From an uncultured Acetatifactor sp. (lineage in GTDB: Bacteria; Bacillota; Clostridia; Lachnospirales; Lachnospiraceae): DNA of 64,000 bases. This document shows, piece after piece, positions 32,611-41,356 of this stretch (position 1 is the stretch's first letter; every line of letters begins with the position of its first letter). Location: NCBI RefSeq assembly GCF_910585425.1, contig NZ_CAJUCP010000008.1, positions 42,556 to 106,555 of the forward strand, written 5' to 3'. The notes beneath the pieces were generated by a model. The model was not told the DNA's origin. It worked only from the letters and a program-made list of their open reading frames with translations, and did no database searches. The translations under genes were made by a program, and so were the position numbers.

Positions 32611-35337
32611 ATGAACTATGGAAAAAGAGGTGTCCGTGCCAAGCAGAGGGCACTTAACTCTAAGACAAAGAAACTGGGGCGCAAGCTCATACTGACCCTG
32701 GTGAAGCTTGCCCTGGCCTCCGTCATCGGCATCGTAATCTGCGCCGTCTGCGCCGGGCTGGGCGCCTACAAGGGCATCCTGGCCTCCACGCCGCAGATCC
32801 ACTTAAGCGATGTGGTGGCTACAGGGGAGGCTACCATCGTGTACGACTGCGAGGGCAACGAAATCGACCAGTATGTCAGCATGAACTCCAACCGGATCCA
32901 GATCAACAGCATGGACCTCATCCCCAAGCATCTGGGAAATGCGTTCGTGGCCCTGGAAGACGAGCGCTTCTACAAGCACAACGGCGTGGATTTCGAGGGC
33001 ATCGTCCGCTCGGCCGTACACTTCATACAGTCCCTGGGCAAGGACAAGGAGGGCGCCAGCACCATCACCCAGCAGCTTCTGAAGAACACCATCTTCACCA
33101 CATGGACCGAGGAAAACGGGAACATGATCAAGATGTTCAAGCGCAAGTTCCAGGAGCAGTACCTGGCTCTGGCGATCTCCGAGAAGTTCACCAAGGAGGA
33201 GGTGCTGCTGCGCTACATGAACGCCATCAACCTGGGGCAGAACACCCTGGGCGTGGAGTCCGCCTCCCAGCGGTACTTCGGCAAATCCTGCAGCGACCTG
33301 ACCCTGTCGGAATGCGCCGTCATCGCCTCCATCACCCAGAACCCCACCGGCCTCGACCCTATCCGCTTCCCTGAGTCAAACGCCAAGCGCCGTCTGGACT
33401 GCCTGAATAAGATGTTGGAGCTGGAGTTCATCACGGATGCCGAATACGAGGAGGCCATCGCGGATACGCAGGCGGTATATAACCGCATCGAGCTCCATGA
33501 CCTGGATGTCCAGACCGCTGTCAATACCACCGCGGGCTCCTATTTCTCGGACGCGGTGTACGAGCAGGTGCGGGAGGACCTGATCAATATCGCCGGATAC
33601 AGCGAATCCATGGCGGAGACCCTGCTGACCTCCGGAGGCCTGCGCATCGAGTCCACCATGGATCCCACCATCCAGACTATCTGTGACGAGGAATTCTCCA
33701 ACCCGGAGAACTTCCCCGAGAACGTATACTGGTATCTGAACTATGCCCTCACCGTCTACGGTGCCGATGACCAGCAGTACAATTTCAGCAAAGAGAACAT
33801 GATGACCTGGTTCAAGGACAATCTGGACAAGGGCTTCAACCTGATATTCAGTTCCCAGGACGCGGCCTATGAGGCCATCGCCACCTACCGCAGCGCCGTG
33901 CTGGCGGATCTGGGGATTGCCGACAGGGAGGACAATTATCTGGAGACCATCTCCATGACCGCTCAGCCCCAGGCCGCAATGACCATCCAGGACCAGTCCA
34001 CCGGCTATGTGGTAGCCATCGTCGGCGGGCGCGGCACAAAGGAGGGGAGGCGAACCCTGAACCGCGCCACCGATGCCAAGCGTTCACCCGGCTCCACCTT
34101 CAAGGTGCTGGCGGCCTTCGCCCCTGCCTTAGACAGCGCAGGACAGACCCTGGCCACCCCCTACCTCGACGCTCCCTTCAACTTCAGCGACGGCACTCCC
34201 TGCCGGAACTGGTACAGCGGCTACCGGGGCATCAATTCCATCCGGGACGGCATCAGGGAGTCGCTGAACATCGTCGCCGCCAAGACCGAGACTGTCATCA
34301 CGCCCCAGTTGGGCTATGATTATCTGGTGAACTTCGGCTTCACCACCCTGACGGACGGCGTATGGCTCAGGGACTCCACCGGGGAGGAACGCTTCTACAC
34401 GGATGTCAACCAGACGCTGGCTCTGGGCGGGCTGACCTACGGCGCCACGCCTCTGGAGCTGACGGCCGGCTATGCGGCCATCGCCAATATGGGAGCCTAT
34501 ATAGAGCCCAAGCTCTACACCAGAGTGACCAATACGGACGGCGACATCCTTTTGGACAATACCAATCCCACCTCCAGGCAGGTCATCAAGGAGACCACCG
34601 CTTTCCTGCTGACCGATGCCATGGTGGATGTGATAAGGGGTGCGGGCGGCACCGGCACCAGCTGTAATTTCAGCTCCACCATGGCCATCGCCGGCAAGAC
34701 CGGCACCTCCACGGATTACAATGATGTATGGTTCGCCGGCTTCACGCCCTACTATACCTGCAGCGTCTGGTCCGGCTATGACAACAATGTGCATATGCGC
34801 ACCGAGCGTCCCGGCAGGGAGGTGGATCTGTCCAAGACCCTTTGGACTGTCATCATGAAGCGTGTCCATGAGAATCTGCCCGACGAGAAGTTCACCACGC
34901 CCCAGGGCATCGTCCGTGCGGAGGTGTGCACCATGTCGGGTCTGCAGCCTATCCCGGGCGTCTGTACTACTACAAGAGGCGAATACTTTGCCGCGGGAAC
35001 GGCCCCTACAGATCCCTGCAATATCCATTATGTGGGGGATGTCTGCAACTACGACCTGCTGCCTGCAAGCCCTGAATGTCCGATGAAGGTACCCGGCAAT
35101 CTGGATCTGCCGTTCCAGGAGGATCCTTCCCTTCTGCAGGGCTCCGCGGCCATCACGCCTGACGGAGAGACGGCGGACGGCTCGAACAGCCCGCATTGCC
35201 AGCACGATGCCGCGTTCTTCGCGAATCCCGACTATGAGGCCATCCTGGCGCAGCAGGCCTGGGAGATTACGGAACGCGACCTTGCCGCCCAGCAGGAGGC
35301 CCTTCAGGATCCCGGTATCGACCCCAATGCGCAATGA
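32611..35337 (+). CDS. class A penicillin-binding protein (transglycosylase/transpeptidase)
   Basis: 908 residues. A basic cytosolic N-terminus and one membrane helix (about 26-52) are followed by the GT51 glycosyltransferase domain, with the catalytic ALEDERFYKHNGVDFEG near 112 and GASTITQQLLKN. The transpeptidase domain has SPGSTFK with nucleophile Ser495 and Lys498, the SLN motif in ESLNIVAAK, and KTGTS at 696-700. The C-terminal tail of about 120 residues is Cys-containing and Pro/Ala/Glu rich, with TMSGLQP and several Cys residues that could form disulfides outside the cell. It makes and cross-links peptidoglycan. Confidence 0.95.
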   Translation: MNYGKRGVRAKQRALNSKTKKLGRKLILTLVKLALASVIGIVICAVCAGLGAYKGILASTPQIHLSDVVATGEATIVYDCEGNEIDQYVSMNSNRIQINSMDLIPKHLGNAFVALEDERFYKHNGVDFEGIVRSAVHFIQSLGKDKEGASTITQQLLKNTIFTTWTEENGNMIKMFKRKFQEQYLALAISEKFTKEEVLLRYMNAINLGQNTLGVESASQRYFGKSCSDLTLSECAVIASITQNPTGLDPIRFPESNAKRRLDCLNKMLELEFITDAEYEEAIADTQAVYNRIELHDLDVQTAVNTTAGSYFSDAVYEQVREDLINIAGYSESMAETLLTSGGLRIESTMDPTIQTICDEEFSNPENFPENVYWYLNYALTVYGADDQQYNFSKENMMTWFKDNLDKGFNLIFSSQDAAYEAIATYRSAVLADLGIADREDNYLETISMTAQPQAAMTIQDQSTGYVVAIVGGRGTKEGRRTLNRATDAKRSPGSTFKVLAAFAPALDSAGQTLATPYLDAPFNFSDGTPCRNWYSGYRGINSIRDGIRESLNIVAAKTETVITPQLGYDYLVNFGFTTLTDGVWLRDSTGEERFYTDVNQTLALGGLTYGATPLELTAGYAAIANMGAYIEPKLYTRVTNTDGDILLDNTNPTSRQVIKETTAFLLTDAMVDVIRGAGGTGTSCNFSSTMAIAGKTGTSTDYNDVWFAGFTPYYTCSVWSGYDNNVHMRTERPGREVDLSKTLWTVIMKRVHENLPDEKFTTPQGIVRAEVCTMSGLQPIPGVCTTTRGEYFAAGTAPTDPCNIHYVGDVCNYDLLPASPECPMKVPGNLDLPFQEDPSLLQGSAAITPDGETADGSNSPHCQHDAAFFANPDYEAILAQQAWEITERDLAAQQEALQDPGIDPNAQ

Positions 35338-35355
35338 TTTCATAACGCCTAATCC

Positions 35356-35392
35356 AAAGGCCGCGATGCACTGAACACGCATCGCGGCCTTT
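35356..35392 (+). terminator. rho-independent terminator of the PBP gene
   Basis: The perfect 14-bp stem AAAGGCCGCGATGC / GCATCGCGGCCTTT is followed by TT. Confidence 0.88.
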
Positions 35393-35522
35393 TCATCCCC
35401 TTTCTCCTGCTTCCCTGACGCCACTGCGGCTTCCTTGGCACCATCCCGTGTTTCGTCCGGAAGCTATCCGAAAACCTCCGAAAACCGCTCGTCTGAAAAC
35501 GGCGAAAACTGGCGATCTATAC

Positions 35523-35552
35523 TTGCATAGAAATATGGTATTGTGGTATAAT
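35523..35552 (+). promoter_or_regulatory. predicted promoter of the small gene at 35654
   Basis: TTGCAT (35523-35528) and TATAAT (35547-35552) are separated by 18 bases, about 100 bases before the start codon, leaving a long leader. Confidence 0.6.
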
Positions 35553-35653
35553 GTTGAAGCGTAGGGAATCATGTCGGTTTCTGAATTCCTGTATACAAGG
35601 CATACGAAATCACGTCACATTCCTGACTATCAACAAAACCAAGGAGAACATCT

Positions 35654-35944
35654 ATGGAACAGCCATTATATACTTCCGTAAAAGTGAACAATGAAATCGA
35701 GCTATGCGAAATCGCCGACCTGGAGTGCAAGCAGCTCATCGAGAAGGCGCTCCTGGGCCATCGTATCTCCTACTATATCCGCTGGCCCAAATCCTCCCTC
35801 TTCCATCGCAGCAAAAACACCTGCATCATCTGCGTGAACGAGAATTCAAAGGAAACAGCGGAGGATGTAGTGCGCTCCATCTGCGCTGAAAAGGGCTATC
35901 CGGTTAAATTCCTCATGCGCAGGTTCCAGAATCAGTATCTGTAG
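35654..35944 (+). CDS. small conserved-looking protein of unknown function
   Basis: 96 residues with AAGGAGAACATCT before the start. No signal peptide or membrane helix. The sequence has alternating strand and helix character (VKVNNEIELCEIADLE, then LLGHRISYYIRWPKSS, and KNTCIICVNEN) and a basic tail. It could be a small ferredoxin-like or DUF2007-like alpha/beta domain, but I do not recognise it with confidence. It has its own promoter and lies between the PBP gene and tRNA-Thr. Confidence 0.65.
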   Translation: MEQPLYTSVKVNNEIELCEIADLECKQLIEKALLGHRISYYIRWPKSSLFHRSKNTCIICVNENSKETAEDVVRSICAEKGYPVKFLMRRFQNQYL

Positions 35945-36004
35945 GCCGCTCTGGAATTTTATAAGAACTGAGCAAAAAATTCTGCAAAAAATTTAGATTT
36001 TTTG

Positions 36005-36033
36005 TTGACAAGACTGCCAGAACTTGCTATAAT
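36005..36033 (+). promoter_or_regulatory. strong predicted promoter of tRNA-Thr
   Basis: Consensus TTGACA (36005-36010) and TATAAT (36028-36033) with a 17-base spacer, 30 bases before the tRNA. Confidence 0.8.
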
Positions 36034-36063
36034 ATCATTTGTGAGTGCGGAACACATTCATGT

Positions 36064-36136
36064 GCTGCTGTGGCTCAGTAGGTAGAGCGTCGCATTGGTA
36101 GTGCGGAGGTCACGGGTCCGATTCCCGTCAGCAGCT
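36064..36136 (+). tRNA. tRNA-Thr (anticodon GGT)
   Basis: A full cloverleaf folds: acceptor GCTGCTG pairs with CAGCAGC, D arm GCTC/GAGC, anticodon stem TCGCA/TGCGG (one T-G pair) with loop TTGGTAG, and T arm ACGGG/CCCGT. The anticodon GGT reads ACC and ACU. CCA is not encoded. An integrase remnant follows the 3' end, so the tRNA was probably used as an attachment site. Confidence 0.93.
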
Positions 36137-36197
36137 TTCTGGAACCATTGATTTTACTGGTGTTGCGGAGCTTCGTAGAATCAAAACCAATTAACAG

Positions 36198-36222
36198 ACC
36201 AATCAAAGCTGATTTGATTGGT
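36198..36222 (+). terminator. rho-independent terminator after tRNA-Thr
   Basis: The stem ACCAATCAAA / TTTGATTGGT is followed by TTTT, 60 bases after the tRNA. Confidence 0.85.
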
Positions 36223-36224
36223 TT

Positions 36225-36428
36225 TTATTTTGTCTGGAATTCCGGGATGCTGCTTATAATCTGGCCTTTCGCGTCTATGCTCTGCCTGTTCCTGTGGTAA
36301 TGGTTCTCCGTACAGGCGATGTCCGTGTGCCCCATCTGCTCCATAATCAGCCGATTGTCCACATTGTGGCGTATCCTAAAAGTGTTTCCCTCAAAGACCT
36401 CGTGTTTCAGAGCAGCAAGTTCCCCCAT
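36225..36428 (-). pseudogene. C-terminal fragment of a tyrosine recombinase (integrase)
   Basis: 67 codons. NRLIMEQMGHTDIACTENHYHRNR matches the end of tyrosine recombinases: the GHTDI segment with the conserved His, followed by the catalytic Tyr in HYHRN. The Arg/His-x-x-Arg block normally just upstream (HDLRxT) is lost or scrambled, and most of the protein is missing. It sits 88 bases from the 3' end of tRNA-Thr, the usual integrase position. It is best read as the scar of an excised or decayed element. Confidence 0.72.
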
Positions 36429-36689
36429 TCCATAACCTAAGGCTGGATTGTCACAGGCCAGAGCCGATGAATCACGCCCTGTGTCAGATGTCTTTTCAGA
36501 TCTCCGGAAAGGGCTGCAGCAATGACAGAAACTTATACCGTGAAAGTCACATCCCAGGCAGAATCGCAGAGAATCATTCCTGTCCCTTTCCCAGTTTCTT
36601 CAGCGTGTTTCCTTAGTCAATGAAGAGCCTTGGCACACAAATGGGATACACCGACTGCCAGTAAAGAATTTTACGCCTGCAGCCAGCGC
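36429..36689. other. gene-poor region beside the integrase scar
   Basis: About 260 bases with no convincing reading frame, repeat or terminator. It may be degraded mobile-element DNA linked to the fragment at 36225. Confidence 0.4.
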
Positions 36690-38051
36690 CTACTCTGCCC
36701 CCTGGACGCTCTCCCGCTTCAGCTTCCGGTACAGCACGAAATACATCGTAATAAAGCATGCCAGCCCGCCGATGCAGTTGGAGATGGGCTCCGCCCAGAA
36801 CACGCCGTCCACACCCAGCCCCAGCCTGGGCAGGATCACCGTCAGCGGCGCCACGATCACGGCCTTGCGCAGCAGGGAGAAGAAGATCGCCTGCCGGGAA
36901 TATCCCAACGCGGTGAAGGCCGACTGGCCTGTGAACTGGAACGCCATGAAGAAGAATCCGAAAAAGTACAGCTTCAGCGCGCCGGTTCCCGCCTCCAGCA
37001 TGGCCGCGTCCTCCGTGAAGACCGACAGCAGCAGATGGGGGCACTGTATTACCACCAGCCAGGCCAGCAGGGTATACAGGATGCCCATACAGGCCGTGAA
37101 GCGGATTCCCTGGCAGATCCGGTCGTACCGCTTCGCCCCGTAATTGTACCCCAGCACCGGCTGGGAGCCGCTGGTGAGCCCGTTCACCGGCAGCGACAGA
37201 ATCTCCCGCACGGAATTGATGACCGTCATGATCCCTACATACAGATCCCCGCCGTATACCTTCAGGGTGGCATTGCACACCACCTGCACCAGGCAGTTCG
37301 TCCCCTGCATGATGAAGCCCGACATGCCGAGGGCGGCGATTTCCCGGGCCAGCTTCCAGTCCACAGGAAGGTTCTGCCTGCGGATATGCAGCCCGGCCTT
37401 CTTGCCGGTCAGGAAGCGCAGCACCCAGGCACAGGATACCGTCTGGCTCAAAATGGTGGCCAGGGCCGCACCTCCCACGCCCATGTCCAGCGCGAAGATG
37501 AACACGGGATCCAGTACCAGGTTCAGCACCGCCCCGATCAGGGTCGTCATCATGCCCGTCTTCGGATAGCCCTGCGCGTTGATGAAGCCGTTGAGCCCTG
37601 TGGAGAGCATGGCGAAGGGAGTCCCCAGCAGGTAGATGCGCAGATATGCGTCCGCATACACATAGGAGGCGTCGCTGGCCCCGAACAGATAGAGCACCGG
37701 CCTGCGCAGCAGGTAGCAGAAAAGGAATATCGCCACCGAGCAGCCCAACAGCAGCGAGCAGGTATTTCCCAATATCCGTTCCGCCCGCTCCTCCTGGCCC
37801 GCCCCCCTGGCTATGGAGAACAGAGGCGTCCCTCCCGTGCCGAAGAGATAAGTGAACGCCGCGATCAGCGTGGTCAGCGGGAACGCCAGCCCGATGCCTG
37901 TCAGCGCCATGCTGTCCGCCCCCGGCAGATGCCCGATATAGACACGGTCCACCACATTGTATAAAAGCAGCACCATCTGTGCCAGCATCAGGGGAACGGC
38001 CTGGGACATGATATTCCGCCAGACCTTCCCCTTAGAAAAGTCGTTCGACAT
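36690..38051 (-). CDS. MATE-family efflux transporter
   Basis: 453 residues from the ATG at 38051 (GAGGAGG upstream). There are twelve hydrophobic helices in two repeats. MATE marks include the N-terminal VPLMLAQMVLLLYNVVDRVYIGHLPG and GTGGTPLFSIARGAG, GLNGFINAQGYPKTGM, and the second-repeat GLTSGSQPVLGYNYGAKRYDR. It probably exports cationic drugs or metabolites using Na+ or H+. It is 23 bases downstream of the oxidoreductase gene and may be the last gene of that operon. Confidence 0.93.
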   Translation of the reverse strand: MSNDFSKGKVWRNIMSQAVPLMLAQMVLLLYNVVDRVYIGHLPGADSMALTGIGLAFPLTTLIAAFTYLFGTGGTPLFSIARGAGQEERAERILGNTCSLLLGCSVAIFLFCYLLRRPVLYLFGASDASYVYADAYLRIYLLGTPFAMLSTGLNGFINAQGYPKTGMMTTLIGAVLNLVLDPVFIFALDMGVGGAALATILSQTVSCAWVLRFLTGKKAGLHIRRQNLPVDWKLAREIAALGMSGFIMQGTNCLVQVVCNATLKVYGGDLYVGIMTVINSVREILSLPVNGLTSGSQPVLGYNYGAKRYDRICQGIRFTACMGILYTLLAWLVVIQCPHLLLSVFTEDAAMLEAGTGALKLYFFGFFFMAFQFTGQSAFTALGYSRQAIFFSLLRKAVIVAPLTVILPRLGLGVDGVFWAEPISNCIGGLACFITMYFVLYRKLKRESVQGAE

Positions 38052-38074
38052 GAGCTGCCTCCTCACATGTCCTT

Positions 38075-39235
38075 TTAATATGTCTTGCTGTTGTCCACAA
38101 TCACCTGGGACTCTTTCTTCACAACGGTGGACGCGCCGATCTTCTCCTGGAGCAGCCGATAGAACCGCTCATCCGGGAAGTCCTTTACATCCACTGTCTC
38201 CCCTGTCCATGCGCTCAGATGTATGGCATTGGAGATGGTCAGCCCGAAAATGCCCTCCTCCCCCGGTGCCAGAAGCTGTGCGCCGCTTCGCAGGGCGGCG
38301 GCGAAATTGCTCAGGATGCCCACATGCTGGGGCCCGCCGGAGAAGTCCGCCGGAACATTGCACTCCCAGCACTCCGGCCTTCCGAAGGGAGCCGTGTTCA
38401 CCCTGTTGTGCTCCCGCTCCGAGACCACGTTCCGATGGAAGACGATTCTGTTGTCCTCCACCACTACCTTGCCCATGTCGCAGGCGATCTCCAGGCGGTT
38501 GGTGCCCGGCGCCTCCCCGGTGGAGGTGATGTATTCCCCGGTGGTTCCATTGTCATACTCGAAGTATGCCATCACATCGTCTTCCACTTCGATGTCATAA
38601 TACTTGCCGAAGCTGGCCTTGGCGAATATCCTGTCCGGCATGCCGAACATCCACTGCCAGAGATCCAACTGATGGGGATTCTGGTTGATCAGCGCGCCGC
38701 CGCCCTCCGTCTTCCAGGTGGAGCGCCATGTGCTGCTGTCGTGGTAAGCCTGGGGGCGATACCAGTCCGTGATGATCCATGTAATCCTCTTGATATGGCC
38801 CAGCTCCCCCTTCTGCACCATCTCCCGCAGCTTCTGGTATACCGGATTGGTCCGCTGGTTGTACATGATGCCGAATTTCCTGTCGGACTGCGCCGCGGCG
38901 GCGTTCATCTCCTTTACCTGCTTCGTGTAGACCCCTGCAGGCTTCTCCGTGATGACGTGCAGGCCGTGGCGGAATGCCTCTATGGCAAGGGGCGGATGGA
39001 AATAATGGGGCGTGGCGATGATCACCGTATCGCACAGGCCGCTGCGGTACAGCTCCTCTGCCTCGCCGAATACCGGGACCTGGGGATACTCCTGCCTCGC
39101 CGCCTCACATCTGGCCGGGGCAATATCGCAGATCGCTCCCAGCTCCATGCCCGGCACCTTTCCTTCCGCCACGCTTTTCACATGTACGGTTCCCATGTTC
39201 CCGAAACCGATTACGCCTAATCTCACATTTTTCAT
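38075..39235 (-). CDS. Gfo/Idh/MocA-family oxidoreductase
   Basis: 386 residues. The Rossmann motif VIGFGNMGTVHVKSV opens the protein. The family lysine motif ITEKPAGVYTKQ lies near 97-106, and the substrate domain contains WRSTWKTEGGGALINQNPHQLDL, with the paired His/Gln typical of sugar or inositol dehydrogenases. The substrate is unknown. It lies between a sugar isomerase-type gene (15 bases upstream) and a MATE gene, so the operon probably handles a cyclitol or unusual sugar. Confidence 0.92.
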   Translation of the reverse strand: MKNVRLGVIGFGNMGTVHVKSVAEGKVPGMELGAICDIAPARCEAARQEYPQVPVFGEAEELYRSGLCDTVIIATPHYFHPPLAIEAFRHGLHVITEKPAGVYTKQVKEMNAAAAQSDRKFGIMYNQRTNPVYQKLREMVQKGELGHIKRITWIITDWYRPQAYHDSSTWRSTWKTEGGGALINQNPHQLDLWQWMFGMPDRIFAKASFGKYYDIEVEDDVMAYFEYDNGTTGEYITSTGEAPGTNRLEIACDMGKVVVEDNRIVFHRNVVSEREHNRVNTAPFGRPECWECNVPADFSGGPQHVGILSNFAAALRSGAQLLAPGEEGIFGLTISNAIHLSAWTGETVDVKDFPDERFYRLLQEKIGASTVVKKESQVIVDNSKTY

Positions 39236-39249
39236 GGATACAGCTCCTC

Positions 39250-40143
39250 CTACCTGATTATTTTATCCAAAATATCTTCCAGTGCCCGGTATGCCAGCGT
39301 AAATGTGCCCTCTCCGCCCTGGGGGAGGTTCTGCATCTTGTCATCCAGCTCCAGAGCGGCCAGCCCCGAAAAGCTGCCCAGATGGGGCTCCAGGCTCAGA
39401 TACCCCTCATACCCGCTGTCCAAAAGGCCTTTCAGAATATGCCCCACATTGCCGTCCCCGGCCCCGGCCGGTACTACGTTTCCGTCTTCCACCCGTGCAT
39501 CCTTGACATGCACATAGGCGATGAAGCTCCGCAGAGCCTCATAGGCCTCCTTCGTATCCTGGCCGCACTGCACGAAGTTGGCCGGATCGAACACTGCCTG
39601 AAAATGCCTACAGCCCAGCTCCCTCATCAAATCCGCGCAGCGCTCTGCAGTATCCCCGTATATGCCCTTCTCGTTCTCGTGGAGCAGCACCACGTCCCGC
39701 TCCCCGGCATACGCCGTCATCCTGCGCAGGCGGCGGATCACCTCCTCCCTCTCTCCGGCAGTCCACTCGTGGGCGGCCCCATCGCCCTCCCCCGCCGCGG
39801 AATCAGGCCTCTCCGGGGGATAGAAGCTGAACATCCTGATATATCCGGCATCCAGCCTCTCCGCGATGTCCACCACCCTTTGGAACTTCTCAAAGTGCGC
39901 CTGGAAGTCCTCGTCCAGCCTTATCTTCCCGATGGGGGAGCCGATGGAGGACGCTTTGATCCCACAGCGCTCCATCTTCTCCTTCAGCGCGGCCACCTCG
40001 CCGTCCGAAAGCTCCGCAATGTTCTTCCCGTCGATCCCCCTTGGTTCAAAATACCTGATATCCAGCTTGTTCAGCACCCGGAACTGGGTATCCACATCCT
40101 CCGCGATTTCGTCCGCAAAGCCAGAGATCCTGTCATATTTCAT
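39250..40143 (-). CDS. sugar phosphate isomerase/epimerase (xylose-isomerase-like TIM barrel)
   Basis: 297 residues. Seen features are the N-terminal ISGFADEIAEDVDTQFRVLNKLDIRYFEPRG, the metal-binding VVLLHENEKGIYGDT, FQAVFDPANFVQCG, AYVHVKDARV and the C-terminal GYLSLEPHLG, placing Glu, Asp, His and Glu metal ligands at the expected barrel ends. AAGGAGGGC lies before the start. Paired with the adjacent Gfo/Idh dehydrogenase it would act on a keto-sugar or inosose. The exact reaction is not determined. Confidence 0.88.
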   Translation of the reverse strand: MKYDRISGFADEIAEDVDTQFRVLNKLDIRYFEPRGIDGKNIAELSDGEVAALKEKMERCGIKASSIGSPIGKIRLDEDFQAHFEKFQRVVDIAERLDAGYIRMFSFYPPERPDSAAGEGDGAAHEWTAGEREEVIRRLRRMTAYAGERDVVLLHENEKGIYGDTAERCADLMRELGCRHFQAVFDPANFVQCGQDTKEAYEALRSFIAYVHVKDARVEDGNVVPAGAGDGNVGHILKGLLDSGYEGYLSLEPHLGSFSGLAALELDDKMQNLPQGGEGTFTLAYRALEDILDKIIR

Positions 40144-40203
40144 CCGTCCCTGCCCTCCTTTATCCTTTCGATATCTCTATTTTAGCACAGTCCTCTCCCT
40201 CTG

Positions 40204-41223
40204 TCACTTCCCTTTTGGCTCTCCGGAGCTCAGCCACAGCGGGAACTCCCTGTCTATCCGCTCCTTCAGGGCCGCCCGCTGCCCTTCCGTGACAAAGGCG
40301 GCCTCCGCCGCGTTGATTGCCAGGCCCTTCAGCGCCTCCCCGCTCAGCCCGAACCGTTCCTGCAGCAGCAGATACTCCCTCTTCAGGCTGGTGCCGGATA
40401 CGGTCACATTGTCGGTATTGACGGTGACGCGGATTCCTCTGTCCAGGAACCTCTCCAGCGGATATTCCTCCGGCAGGCCTACCGCCCTTGTCTGGAGATT
40501 GCTGGAATAGCACAGTTCCAGAAAAATCCCCCTGTCCCAAAGGATTTCCATCAATTCCGCATCCGATGCCGCATGTATCCCATGGCCGATGCGGACAGCC
40601 CCCAGCTCCAGGGCCGTCCTGACGCTTTCCGCCCCCGCGGCCTCGCCTGCGTGGATGACCACGGGGATTCCCCGCTCCCCGGCCCTGCGGAAGACATCGG
40701 CGAACCTGTCCGTGGGGTAGGCGGCCTCGTTCCCCGCCAGATCCAGGGCGCAGACACCCCTCCCCAGAAAGCGCTCCGCCACAGCCACCGTCTCCATGTT
40801 CTCCGCCCTGTTGCCCTCTCCCCGCATGCAGCACAGGATCAATCCGGCCGATAGCCCAAAATCCCGGATTCCCCGCCGGAGTCCTGCCGCTGCCGCACTG
40901 ACGGCCTGCTCCTGGGTCACCCCCTTCTCCAGATGGAGCTGCGGGGCGAACCGAATCTCCCCATGGCACAGCCCCTGCCCACTCAGTCTCTCCAGAAGCC
41001 GGTAAACAGCGTATTCCAAGCTCTCCCCGGTCTGCAATACCCGGAGGGGGAGCTGGAATTTCTCCAGATATTCCCCCAGGTTCCTGCAGTCCGGCTCCAC
41101 CGAGAGGAGGCTGCGCAATTCCTCCTGGCGCGTCGAAGGAAGCGCAGCCCCCGACAGTTCTGCCAGGCGCGGCATATCCTCCGGGTCTATGGAGCCGTCC
41201 AGATGTAGATGCAAATCGATCAT
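40204..41223 (-). CDS. add: adenosine deaminase
   Basis: 339 residues. Zinc ligands appear as MIDLHLHLDGSI at the N-terminus and VIHAGEAAG. Other catalytic parts are CHGEIRFAPQ, the IGHGIHA motif and VTVNTDNVTVSGT with the metal-binding Asp. The protein hydrolyses adenosine or deoxyadenosine to inosine in purine salvage. It is a little shorter than E. coli Add but complete. It has AGGAGAAGAGG before the start, and 60 bases separate it from the isomerase gene, so it may lead that operon. Confidence 0.92.
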   Translation of the reverse strand: MIDLHLHLDGSIDPEDMPRLAELSGAALPSTRQEELRSLLSVEPDCRNLGEYLEKFQLPLRVLQTGESLEYAVYRLLERLSGQGLCHGEIRFAPQLHLEKGVTQEQAVSAAAAGLRRGIRDFGLSAGLILCCMRGEGNRAENMETVAVAERFLGRGVCALDLAGNEAAYPTDRFADVFRRAGERGIPVVIHAGEAAGAESVRTALELGAVRIGHGIHAASDAELMEILWDRGIFLELCYSSNLQTRAVGLPEEYPLERFLDRGIRVTVNTDNVTVSGTSLKREYLLLQERFGLSGEALKGLAINAAEAAFVTEGQRAALKERIDREFPLWLSSGEPKGK

Positions 41224-41311
41224 TTTTCCTCTTCTCCTGTCTGCGCCTCATGGATCTGCCGTGTTTTCCGGAATCCATGGCCGCTGTCATTGTCTCCATT
41301 GTCTCTATGAA

Positions 41312-41345
41312 AAATGCCACGAGGACTGTCCTCCCCATGGCATTT
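41312..41345 (-). terminator. probable terminator of the coiled-coil gene pair
   Basis: The outer stem AAATGCCA / TGGCATTT encloses an inner AGGAC/GTCCT hairpin. On the minus strand it is followed by TTTCAT. It lies just after the gene ending at 41357. Confidence 0.6.
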
Positions 41346-41356
41346 CCGCTTTCTGT

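Noticed and set aside
36225..36428. Intact small integrase or excisionase gene
   Set aside because: Only the last catalytic segment is present and the HDLR block is missing, so it cannot be a working recombinase.
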